Shown here in pieces: positions 1-11,900 of a stretch of DNA of 64,000 bases; within the stretch, counting starts at the first letter, position 1, and each line of letters begins with the position of its first letter. A program made the translations under genes and the position numbers. Source of the stretch: Nautilus pompilius (Eukaryota > Mollusca > Cephalopoda > Nautilida > Nautilidae); assembly GCA_018389105.1 (NCBI GenBank), contig JACATO010001143.1:124001-188000 (forward strand), in the 5' to 3' direction. Under the pieces are notes generated by a model. The model saw only the letters and a list, made by a program, of their open reading frames with translations, did no database searches and was not told the origin of the DNA.

Positions 1-2951
1 TTTGTAACTATTATACAGGATGCCTTTTTAAGCTGCGCTACAAGCCAGCTAACCTACATTGTGAAATAGTTAGGAAACTGGGAGAACTTACATTTTTGGA
101 TGGGCCAGTTGTGGTGGGCCTTTTTAACAGCAATTGGAAAACCTCTCTTTTTAGTCCAAAAGAATATTCCTGCTCCTCTGTGTTCTTATACTAAACAAGT
201 GTCAGTTGGGGACTGGGATGAAAATGGAAAATCTCAAACATTCATTCAGTTTTCCCACATAGGTATAGCTTATATATATCTTAGCTCCCCAAAACTTCCC
301 CAACTCAGGCTTGAGATCCCTGCACATAACTAGATGAAGGCCAGAATATAAAAAGTAATAATGGTCTAAAAACACAGTTCAAAATTCAACACATTTATTA
401 CACTTAGCTTATCAAAAAAATTTTGTAATGTAAATTGAAATTTTGTAAAAGTTTAATGTTAATTGGGTGAATTTAAAAACCAAAATATTAAGAGCAATAA
501 TGCTCTACAATCAGAGATTTAAAATTCAAGACGACAATCCTGTAGAGGCCTGTGTTTTGGGACTTTCATTTGTTCCTGAATGTCAGTTAGCATTTGTGAG
601 GTAGCAAGAGAATGATGGAAATGGCCAAGTATCTCCACATTAATATAAAAGATATCTTTTACTGCTCCTTTGTTAAATGTGACATTAATATGTGGCTGTG
701 GAGTGTGGATAAAACAAGATACTGATGGTAATCTGGTTTTGAGAAGTCTAGCAACCATGTCAACAGCATTATCTCTAATGACCAAATAGACATTATCTAG
801 TGGTATTTCAACTCTTCAAACTAGCCAAAATTTGCTCACTTATGTGGCTGGTTGTATGTGATTCTAGAAATGAAGCAACATTTAGGATGGCTCCATGCTC
901 TTTAAAATCAGGTGTTTGCCAGTAATGACTGGAGATACTAAGAAATGGTGTTTCACCTGTGCTCTAGCTATGCATCCAAATGTCTGTTGTCAATGGTATG
1001 CTTGTCATTTCTTGTAGCATTTTCTGGAGTTTTTGAAGTAGTGTTGAGAAGTGACTAAGTATCTTTTTAAATCTAATGTCTGCTACATCTGAGTTAATTG
1101 TAAATGAATAACAATCATCTCTATTTTTTTTGGTGTATGGCTGTGGTTTGAGGATCTCTGATGTCCCATAAGCAATTTCTCCATAGTCATTTGTCTACTA
1201 CTGCCTGGCCTGGGTTTGGCATGTTTCACCTTTTAAATGGTTTATCATCTTGGTAGATGTAAAAGTCTGCTATCTTTCCACTTAAATATTTCTTGATTGC
1301 AAAGCTTGCATTTAGCTTTGATAGAATCTTTCTGTATCCCAAAATAATTATACTCATAAATCCTCAGCTAAACAGCATCTGAAAAATCTGACCAGTCCAA
1401 TATTCAATTTTTAAAATAATGACTAACCTAAATATAGGTTCTATGACATCCATGATTAATTAAGTATTGTAGCATTACTAACAAAGCCTGCTCTGGTTAT
1501 TAATTCCAGCTACAGTAAAAACAGTTACCTTTTAATCGCAGAAGCCATGTGGCTCTTGTTACATTACACTTCCAAAAATCATTCCTTGTGTTAGATATTG
1601 TCCATACGAGAAACATGATCACAATCAGAGCTTGATCACTTAGCTTGTTAATATTTAAAAAAACATTTCAATTAACAATCTCTGATAAGTTAACACAGAT
1701 AATATTACTAACGAGGGCAAAAAATGCTGAAGAGACAGATTATACCATGAAAATTACATCTGTTTTTGTGGAGAAAAAAAAAATGGTGATATTCTAATAA
1801 TAATGCATTGCAATATAGCCACTCTAGGCAATGATCATCTTTGGTTTCAACCAAACCTTTACATATTTTTCAAAGTCTGTACATCTGTTTTTGTTTTTTC
1901 ATCTTCCATCAAAAGAACCTACAATGGCAGCATGTGTTCAGTATAGCACAAATGCTCAACGCTTACCTGAAGCGAGCAATTATTCATGGTGTTTTAAGTT
2001 TTAAAATTTTCATTAACAAATAAGTTTTTATTGCGAAGATTTTGGGCAGTCAAATAAGATTTGGATACATGAACACGAAGTTTTGTGAGGGAAAGAGGGC
2101 AAGTCTTTTGTACCTGCTTATTTTTCGGTTTGTAATATTACTCTTGTGTACAGGAATAAATTTAATCTCTGTCCTCTCAGTAGGAGTAGGCCAAAAATTC
2201 TTTTATGCTAATCAGCTACTGTGATAAAAGGCACATTCCTACATAAATTTACTGAAGGCTAGTACATACATGAATTTTAGCAATTTAGCACCACTAAATT
2301 AACTTTGCATAGTATTTACTGTTCTGTGATTAGTGCTTCTTCTTTATGAATTCACTATGTTGAATGTGAAATGTTTCTTCATGAAATGCAGCTCATTTCT
2401 TTTTAAAATAATTTTCTTTTATAGCTCCAAATTATAGCACAAAATCAATGTCAGCATCATCTAGGAAAAAAGAAGTCAGTCTCTGTTGATATAAGCTATT
2501 GTTTGGTAGGGTGATACGCAGAACTGTATTCTTACCTGTGTATTTGTAATTAAAACAAAGAAAGCTTTTTTTTTTTCTTTATTTGCCTTATGGGAGTAAG
2601 AATTTGATAGCAAAAATGGTAATGCTTTCTTTCTTAGATGAAACAGAATATTGTAAAAAAAAACAACAGCATATTTAAAGAAAAAATGTTAGTTAATAAA
2701 TCTTTCTTTTTGCATGTAGATAATAGTCGGCTTAGTTATTAATTAATTTTTATCATGCTTTTAGTAAATTAATGATACTGGAATATGCTATGAAATTTAA
2801 GTGGTTTTAAAAGATGGCTTGTTTGTGAAAACCCCCAGTGTTTCAAATACTGGATTGGAGCCCCGTGGTTCTGGTCACTATTTTGTAATGAGGGTCTATG
2901 AACCAGCTGGGTGTGGTACTTGTTCATTTCCTGTCTTATTACACACTTCAG
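1..2951. other. WNK intron / left flank
   Basis: AT-rich non-coding DNA. Apart from the hAT relic at about 519-1345 I see only poly-A/T runs and no exon I can defend. Confidence 0.5.
519..1345 (-). pseudogene. hAT transposase relic with BED-type zinc finger (ZBED-like)
   Basis: Reading the - strand, the segment near 1320-1265 gives KAKCKLCNQE followed by a broken His part, like the start of a BED finger. At 785-519 an open stretch reads RDNAVDMVARLLKTRLPSVS then CFIHTPQPHINV and GHFHHSLATSQML, TDIQEQ, LQDC. This matches the hAT core pattern 'TDNA.NM.KA...CF.HTLQL.V....' and 'HF..S......L...Q......LIQD..TRW'. Stops and frame changes between the parts show it is long dead. No terminal repeats were identified. 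Confidence 0.6.
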
Positions 2952-2997
2952 CTGTCTAGTGGGAGTGATGATGGTAGGAACTCTGAATCTCAAAGTT
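2952..2997 (+). CDS. WNK: WNK exon (Ser-rich linker)
   Basis: The acceptor ends ...cacttcag and the donor is gtt|gtaagt. It reads LSSGSDDGRNSESQS and leaves one base, which pairs with the two bases that open the next exon. This is the leftmost exon I can join with confidence. Confidence 0.65.
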
Positions 2998-5900
2998 GTA
3001 AGTTGCTAATCGCCACGGATGACCAGTGCCCATTCCTCTTCATTGGCTCGCGTGTTGAAGTTTCTAATTTTGTTTTCACTTACAGCAGTCAGTTCAGAGC
3101 CCTCTACGCAGTTACTACCAGAGGGGACAGGCATGCAGTATCAAGGAAGTACAGCTCATATGGTAACCCTGACTTCTGTCTAAAAAGTTTGTTAAAGAAA
3201 GAAAAGAAGCGTTAGAAATGTCTTTTAGTGGACTTATAGCAATAGTTTTGGTGAGTGGTCAGTTACTTCATGTGTTAGTGCACTGCAGGACCAACAGTAC
3301 AAATGTCTAGGATATGTAGCTACATACCAGAACATTCTTTCTCAGGTTTTAAACAACAATAGGTGATTATAATATTTCATTTGCACATTTATAAAATGTA
3401 TACATGTAATCTACTAATTGCAAAGAAGGATTTAGTTTGATGAAGCTATTAAAATCAGTGCCAGCCTTGTAGTAACTAAAAGTAATTTAAAGAAAGATCT
3501 TTAAAATATTTTTGATTCTCAGCAGTATTTTGGTTTGTTTTTTTTTTTTCTGTTTTTCTATCTCTTAATAAGTTGTTTTTTTAATTGTTTTTTAATCTGT
3601 AGCAATCAAACAAAGCTAGCGTACCTGTGATCAGTCAAGATGTTCAATAACGTTTACAAAGATCCCTTGACAAGTGTTGTTCAGTTCAAATTATGATTTT
3701 TTTTTGCTTGCCAAAACTTAGAAACACTACTTTTGAAATGTGGTGGGGGGGGGGAATAAATAATAAATCAATCTATATTCTTGCTTTCATTTACCCACTC
3801 AATAATTCCTCTTCAGCATCTAATAAACCGAATAACTAGTTGTTGTTTTTTTTAAATGATGATGATGTTAGATTTAGATTAGATAAAGCCATTATTACGA
3901 ATATGGTTAATTTTTTAACGAACATTTTAGACTGGAATTTTTAGTTTTCTTTCCGTGGGTGTCTTTGATTGGTGGCCAGGTCAGTTTAAGAATCACCAAG
4001 GAACTGTATAACATGTTTGTGTGTTTGCTTGGTTTCAGCCCGGCCATCCTCCTCCAGGTAATAAGTCCATGAGTTCTGGCGCACCCTTCAAACAGATGGA
4101 AGGATATCCTCATATCCAACACCATTTTCATCAGTTCCTTTGTGCACTTCAGGTACATCTGAAACAAGTTTTAACAATTTTAATAAGCCATTTCTCTCTC
4201 TCATGTAGTGTGTAAAGTAGTTGTGTGCTGAAATGTGGCAGTGTTGGTTGTTGTCTGTCTAATGTGTATGCTGATGTAGAAACGCTAACAGTAACTCACT
4301 CTGTACTTCTGAAATTCCAGGATACATTTTTGTTTTTTCTTCAGGCCACTCATTTTTTCCAATTCTAGGTTTATGAATGCTTCTACATACTTTGACCTAA
4401 TGGAAGTTTAAGGAAGGCATTCATTACTGGACATGAACTTAGTGTATAGATAGAAAGTCAAGTGTAGATTTCTTTAATGCTTTCTTTTGCCATTGACTAA
4501 AAGTAACACTTGCCTTGATCAGAAGTTAACTAATTTTTCTCTCAATCTGATTTTTTAAAAAAAATGTAATTAGACTATTGCATGTTAAATCTGTTTCTGA
4601 AAATATAAACTTACAATCATTAATTTTTTTTCTTTTTTTCCCTTATGTTTAAAAATTCTGTATTGAATACTGTGTATGTCTAGCATGAAATGTAAGACAT
4701 ATCTCCTAAATGGTGTGTCTTCCCCTTAGATCCCTCCAGATGGTATTCTATTGACATGAAAATCAATAACAGGTGCTTAGACGTTTCTTCTCGCAAAATT
4801 GAAGCATGTATCTTCATAAATCACATTCAGCAGCACAGAACCTGAAACATTATTATAAACAAGACAAAAGGTACCCAAGCCACTAGAGCTAACTTGTCTG
4901 TTCTAGGACGGATATTATCTAGTGGACCTGAGAGGGTGGTGAGAATAAAATATTGTTTCTTTATAAATTTGTTAGGTAACTCAGCATTATTGTCACAAAT
5001 AAGCAAAAATGAGTGGCTGCTTTAAAACAGCTGGAGGGGTGATTTGTTTTGTCGTTTAAAAATAAGATCTGACAAATTCTTTGCCCTATAATTGCAAACA
5101 AACCCTAGTTATTTAATTTAAAGATACACTTGGAATGGTTGCTGTGTACTCCTGTTTGTAATTTTTTTTTTTTTGAAGAGACAATGGCCCTGTTGTAATT
5201 TATCAAGTGGATACACAATAGTTTGAAGATGTTAGGATTGATGTAATTAGATCTTTTTGAAGAGACAAACATGATTTCAACTGAAATTGTTTATATATTT
5301 GTTAGATTAAAGGTTTGTTTAGGCTGTGGTCTGTTAATTTTGATGCTTCTGACTGCTTGTTGACTGTTGAGGCAAGTTTATTTTAAAAGATGGAAAGGAT
5401 AAACAACAAAAAGGTCCTCTCACTATAGTATGCCAAGAGTTCTCACAGGAACCTAAAGTTAGTTATATGCCTACCTGGATTTATCCTGCAGTGATAAGTT
5501 AGAAAACTTGAGCATTTTGATTGTTAACTTTTAAAAAATTGTCAAAATAATTTGGGGTCAAATTTTGACTGCCATGATGATGAAAAGTGTTTATCTGGTG
5601 AATGAGATTCTGCTTCTATAACCGCTGCAAAGAAGAACGAAACAAAACCGGTTGTGATTTTCTGTATTGATTTTGTGTTTTGTTGTTTGTTTGTTAATTG
5701 CCTGAAGAAAAGTCTCCAGGCTGCTGAACGGAAACCTCTTTAGTAGTTGTTGTGCGCTCCATTTATCATGCAGGGTCAGAGCAATTCTACTCCGAGCATC
5801 ACAGTTCAAGACTCCTCAAATCAGGGTGAAGTCCCCTCCGTGAACTCTGCTCCGGGTTCACAAAACAGCAGGTTACAGGCCAAGGTGTGTTCACCAGTCA

Positions 5901-8900
5901 GTCAGTCAGTCAGTCCCTCATAGATTTCCTTAATGCCACTCACTGTCTTAGCGATTTGCAGTGCTTGCATTATTTTATTATTTGCTACTCATCTAATTGC
6001 ATCTTTAAAACATTGAAACAGGCAAACACCATAGAAGTTTAGAAAACAAACAGACCAACAAACCAAAAATGCTGAAACTAAAAAATAAGTTGCAGTCATA
6101 AAAGAAAAACAGTTTTCCATCCATTTAGAACTGTGAACAGTTTTCACCTAAAGATGCCATGTAGACAGACACAGCGGAGCTGGCTACATAGTTACTCAGC
6201 TCAGTATTCCAGTCATGCCGAAGTAGTTTGTCAAGCGTATTGTATTTTCCTTGGCGATTCAATCCTGACATCTCCGTTTAATAAACTTTGTTTAAACTTG
6301 CAAGTAAAAATCAGTCTGGATCCGCTCCTGGTAAAACTCAAGTTAATAATCTGCAATTACTTCACATGAATAACCTGGCAGTTGAGAATCAGAGTTGAGA
6401 TTGAATTGGTAGTTTGAAACTGATAATGAGTTTAGAGTCCCTAGGAAGTAAAAGGATGAGAAGAAATGGACTTTGTTAATTTGTAGGTTCTTCTGACATG
6501 ACCATATTGTTAAAAATTTTCATTAAGGGGCTCAAACTAAATAAAGTTCTAACTACTACTACTATTTAAGAAGAAACTGGATGGAATTTTAATAAAAATA
6601 AATATAAATGTGATACAGAATATGCTTAGTTTATTTCATTAGTTTGTTATAACAGTTTAACAGATTGGTGCAGGTGAAAAAATAAAGGGAGGCAACTGTG
6701 TTGATGTTGTTACCTTTGAGACAAATGTGTTTTTAAAACTTTAAAAATTTTTAAAAATTATTCTTTAGTTTCAAGTTTTGGGTTGTATTTAGTTTTTACA
6801 AGGAGGCAAGTAGCTATCATGGGTTATACAAGCCATCAGTTCAGTTCAGTTCAGTTATTATAAGGACTTAAGCAAAAATGTCCATAACTGGTTGCTGAGA
6901 TTGGATTTTACTAAGATCGTTTTCGCGTGAAACACCAATTCATGCTTTGGGATAGTCTGCTGTTATTTCTGTTGAATACACACGTTTTGGAGAGAAATAA
7001 AAGAATAATAGAAAAGTGCAAGAATGATAATTTTTGACAATATATCTTTTTTTTTAAAATTATTAAAATAAAGGTTTGCTTAACGCTTGATCAGGATACC
7101 ATCAGTGTTTGAAAGACAAAAACAAACAACAAAAAAACTCGACAACTTTAGTTTGCATTCTGTTTCAGAAGTTTTTGTTTGACTAAAGAGTTCAATTTTT
7201 CAAAGGCTTCTTGTCTTCATACTCGCTGTTTGGTCTGCCTCAAGAAGCGTTTTTCCTTGAGCCTTACCCAGCTATTTCCCTTTTTTCTCAGCCTTTACTC
7301 ATGTTTTCATGTATTTATTTTTGCTTAAACATAAATAAATACAAGCAGTTGTTTTGAACACACTTATCGGGTTCTCGCACGACTGTCTTGGGGTTTTGTG
7401 GGGCTTCCTTTCTGTTTTAGCATGCGTCAGTTCTCGCTTGAGTGCTTTGTGGCTTCTACTCGCAGCTTCTGCAGAGCCGCCAGCTTACTTGTTTTTCTCG
7501 CTCGTTGCACCAGCTGATAATAACTCGGGTTTTCAGGCATGCGGTGTGTTTTGAATTTTGTTTATAATCACATTACTGCAGGTTCCTTTGTTTTGTTTGC
7601 TATTTTTTAAAATTCCAGGTAAAAACTAAAGTAAATTTTGCATGTGTGTGTGTGCAATATAGACCATTTAAATGAAGTGTTTCTAAAAACATTAGGAAAG
7701 ATAATTTCAAAACTGTTAACTTTTTACAACAACCCTGACAGCTTGGTTGTGTTTGAATGTGCTGCTGTTATAGTTCGTTCTTCTTTCTAAAGTTTTATTT
7801 GAACAGTGAGCCAAATATCCACTTCGGAAACTGCTCTCGTTTTAATTGAATGAGCTAACGGTTAAAGAGAGTTCTTAAACTTTTTAGAATTGGTAGATTA
7901 ATTCTGTTGAACTGTGAAGGAAAAAAGATTTTAGAGAGGAAGGGTTGGTTTTGTTTTCTATGACAGCTGAAGAGTTGGGTGATGTTGGAAGTTTGAGGGG
8001 TGACAAATGGTCCCAATTGCAGACAGGCAGGCTAATTTTGAAAGTTCAAAATGAGAATGTGGAATGTTTAATTTAATACTACTGCCTTTCTTTAACACAC
8101 AGCTGACCAGTGAGAGGTGGGTGCACGAGGCATTTTTCCCCTTTTAAATGAACATATTACATACACGTCCCATTGTTTTATTTGCCAGGGCACCTGTGCA
8201 CTGAAGCTCTATTCAGTCACAAACAATTCTTTTATCGAGAAATTATAATGATTACACTGGTCAACAAATTTTTATTTTTTTTCTTTGGCAGACCATCTAG
8301 GAGTGTTTTCTGGGGTTTTGAAGGTCGCTGATTACGAATATAACATTGGTTTTGTCTGATTGGCTCTAGTTTAGAAGATATTGATAGCCTCAAATAAGCC
8401 TAAACTGCTAAAATTCTCCCTGAAATACTTCAATATAGAAGCAGTAAATAATAATTTTCTGATATTATTGAATCATTATAACATACTATAGGACAAGGGA
8501 AGGCAGCTTGCTTCGTTTCTTTTCTAAAGAAGATGACCTGATCTTTTGTAATGACGTTTCTGCACTTCTTAACTGCATGGGGATCTCGTCATATGACCCA
8601 GCAGATTGGCGTCTCTTTATAGATAGCTCGAAAGCAAGTCTAAAAGTTGTACTTTTGCATAATGGCAATAAGTTTGCTCCTGTACCACTTGGCCATTCTA
8701 CCAAGATGAAAGAAGAGTATGATGGTATCCAATTTGTTCTTGAAAAGCTAAATTACAACACTCATAAATGGCTGATTTGTGTGGACTTGAAAATGGTGAA
8801 TTTTCTGCTTGGTCAGCAAAGTGGGTACACAAAGTATCCCTGCTTTCTTTGTTTGTGGGATAGCAGAGCAAGAATCCAGCACTGGAGAAGGGAGAACTGG

Positions 8901-11900
8901 CCAGAACGAGAAAGTCTCGAAGTCGGCACAGCCAACGTCATCAATGAGCCTTTGGTACCCAGGGATAGAATCATCTTCCCTCCATTGCACATAAAACTAG
9001 GGCTCATGAAGCAGTTTGTTAAGGCGTTGAACAAAGATGGGGATTGCTTCAAGTACATATGCAGGCAATTTCCAGGTCTTTCCATCGAAAAAGCTAAAGG
9101 TGGCATCTTCGATGGACCTCAGATTCGAACGCTCATGAGGGATTCTGACTTCACTAATCATATGAACATGGTTGAGTTAAATGCTTGGGTGTCCTTCACA
9201 GATGTAGTGACAAACTTTTGGGAAATCACAAAGCTGACAATTACAAGCAATTGGTCCGTAAGATGCTTACTGCATACGAAAAACTAGGGGCAAATGTGAG
9301 CATCAAAGTTCATTTCTTGTTTAGCCACCTCGACAGATTTCCTGGTAATCTTGGTGATTACAGTGAGGAGCAAGGAGAGAGATTCCATCAAGACATCAAA
9401 ACAATGGAAGAGAGGTATCAAGGCAAATGGGATGAGCACATGATGGCAGACTACTGCTGGAACCTTTTGAGAGACTGCCCGAAAGTTGCTCACAAGCGAA
9501 AATCGTATAAACGTCAATTTCACTTTTGTGAATAAAATATTGTTTTGTGTGTTCATTGTAACTAAGAATCTAGTGTATAATAATGCTTTGCATTAATTTA
9601 TGATATATAACTGATTATGTAAATGTTTTTTCCCTTGGAGAATTAAAATTCAGCAAATTTTTAGCAATTTTTTGTATATTCTCGAAATATATGAAAAGTG
9701 TTCATTTATTAATAAATGAAATGATGTTATATCTAACTTAACTTGTTAGATTGAGATTTTACACTGTCTTTGTGGTTTTGGATTATCATAAAAATCAATA
9801 TCTGACATTTTTGCACTATTTAGCCGTTTTTTGTACGTTTAGTTATGGTCGCGAATGGGTGATTTCAGACGAACGACCCCCCTGTGATATCTCCAAAACT
9901 AGAGCCAACTTGAAAAAACAAATGTCAGATTCGGATTCAGCGCCCTTGAAAACCCCAGAAACCAGTCTCACTTTTCCTGCCAAAAATATTGTGTTGACCA
10001 GTGTTATTAGTGTTTTGTGCTACACACAAAAATATAGTGATTAGGCAATACACTGACCGACATTGGTACTCAAACTAAACCACTTTGATAATTAATAACT
10101 TGTGTCCAACCGAGCAAAAAGCATGCACCCCAGCAGCCTCCATCAGACATGTCAGTTCTCCAGGAAGTGCATCATATTGTCCAACTTTTAAGCAGTAGTA
10201 TTCACCTTCACGTTGGCTGTCAGTAATGGAGCTGCCACATTGTCACTGAAATGAGGCTATTTCAGCCACAGGAATTTGGCAGAAACTATTTTAACAACAC
10301 TCATCATAGCTGATGAGATAGTCTGCTGGTCTGGTCTTTCAGGCTCCTTTCTGGTCAGCTGTAGGAGCAGTCTGGCAGAAAGAATCCACCCGTCCTAAAG
10401 CAGTTGGCAGTCATCACTGACAGCATCCCATGGTTACACAGTCATGGCCAAACATTGCAGTGTGGTGTTCCACATTGGTCAGTATAGAGAATGCCCTCCC
10501 TTCTCAATTGCAGGGAGTTTTGGCAGAAGTAACTTTGTGTGAATATTCTCAACTGCTGGGAAGCACAAGTGCAAGGGCAGATTGTCTATCAAGAGTAGAA
10601 TATTTCAGTTATCTTTGCTAAGCTCTCAATACTACTGTTGCTCATTTCTCAAAATTCCTGTTTATCCACCATGTAATTTTTTTTTTTTAAATGTTTGAAA
10701 CTGGCAGAGATGCTGCATTGATGCTCCACAGACTGCAAGAGTATCTGCTTTTGCCAATCACCAGCATCTTGGCTCAATCAGTGCTGGACATGTTGTTTAC
10801 ATGAGCAATGTAATGTGGTTCTTTGCTTTCTTGGACCTGCTCAGTGTTGCCTTGCTGTAAATCACTGACCCATTAGATATGGCACAGTAGTAAGGACTGG
10901 TCTAGTCTGCATTGTTGATATTAGGCATTTAACAGGTCAGACATGGTTGCTTCTCCAGTCGTCTATACTTGCCATGTGGTGTATACTTGTATGCAATTTT
11001 GTACCGTTCTTTCTAGCAGCTTGATTCGGTCTTTCCTCATCTATGGGCAAGACACTGTCTTGGCCTTCTAGGATGGGATCGTTCATTGGAACTGTTTCTC
11101 TGCTAACTATTTCAGTGGCAAACCGCACACCTTCTCAACCTCTGAAATTTTTGCGTGACTATGTCTTCTTGCAGGCAGGACTGGGTGTTCTTTTTGATCT
11201 TGGGATGGACATCCTTCCTCTACAACTGCTGCTAAACTAGTGTGCAGTCGCACATTTCTTGTCTTTTCGTAATCAATTTACCTGAATTCGGTTTTCAGTG
11301 ATTGGTCGGCAGACAAGTGCACACTGGCAAGTTGAGCTATCGGCAATTTTTTGTTAGTCTTTACCCATTCCTACTAAGCAGCAAATTACACGCCATTTTG
11401 TTCCTCATAAGTGGCGTCTCTTTAAACCAGTCAACCATATGATCCTCACTTGTATGTAACACTAATGATTATTTCCTTTTTCTGTCTCTAAAATTCTTCA
11501 TTCCCTGGCAGTAAAATAAACAAAATAGGAGAATACTTAATTCATTTCTTTAAAAGGTGGACAATTTTGATTATTGCATTGGTGAAATAGAATTTTAAAC
11601 TAACTTAATTACTGTTCTTTAAAAAATAATAATAATAGAAGAAGAACAGAGACAGTGTCATAAAATGAACTAATTTTGGTTGAGGGTGTTCTTAAATATC
11701 TATTTACACACAATGTTTTGTAATCATTAGAGTAGATTGTATATGCAATGTGTAGATTGGTTAGTAAAAAATTGATTTTATTTTGAATTTAACCAAAAAT
11801 CTTTTTTAAAAAGAAAAAAAATGGGCTTAATAGAAAGTTGAGCAACAGGTGTGCTAGTTGGTGTATATATATTCCTGTAAGTGTCAATGCTCATATTACT

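Noticed and set aside
2425-2479. Possible extra upstream WNK exon after ttttatag
   Set aside because: One frame reads PNYSTKSMSASSRKKE, but the donor (gaa|gtcagt) is poor and no second line of evidence supports it.
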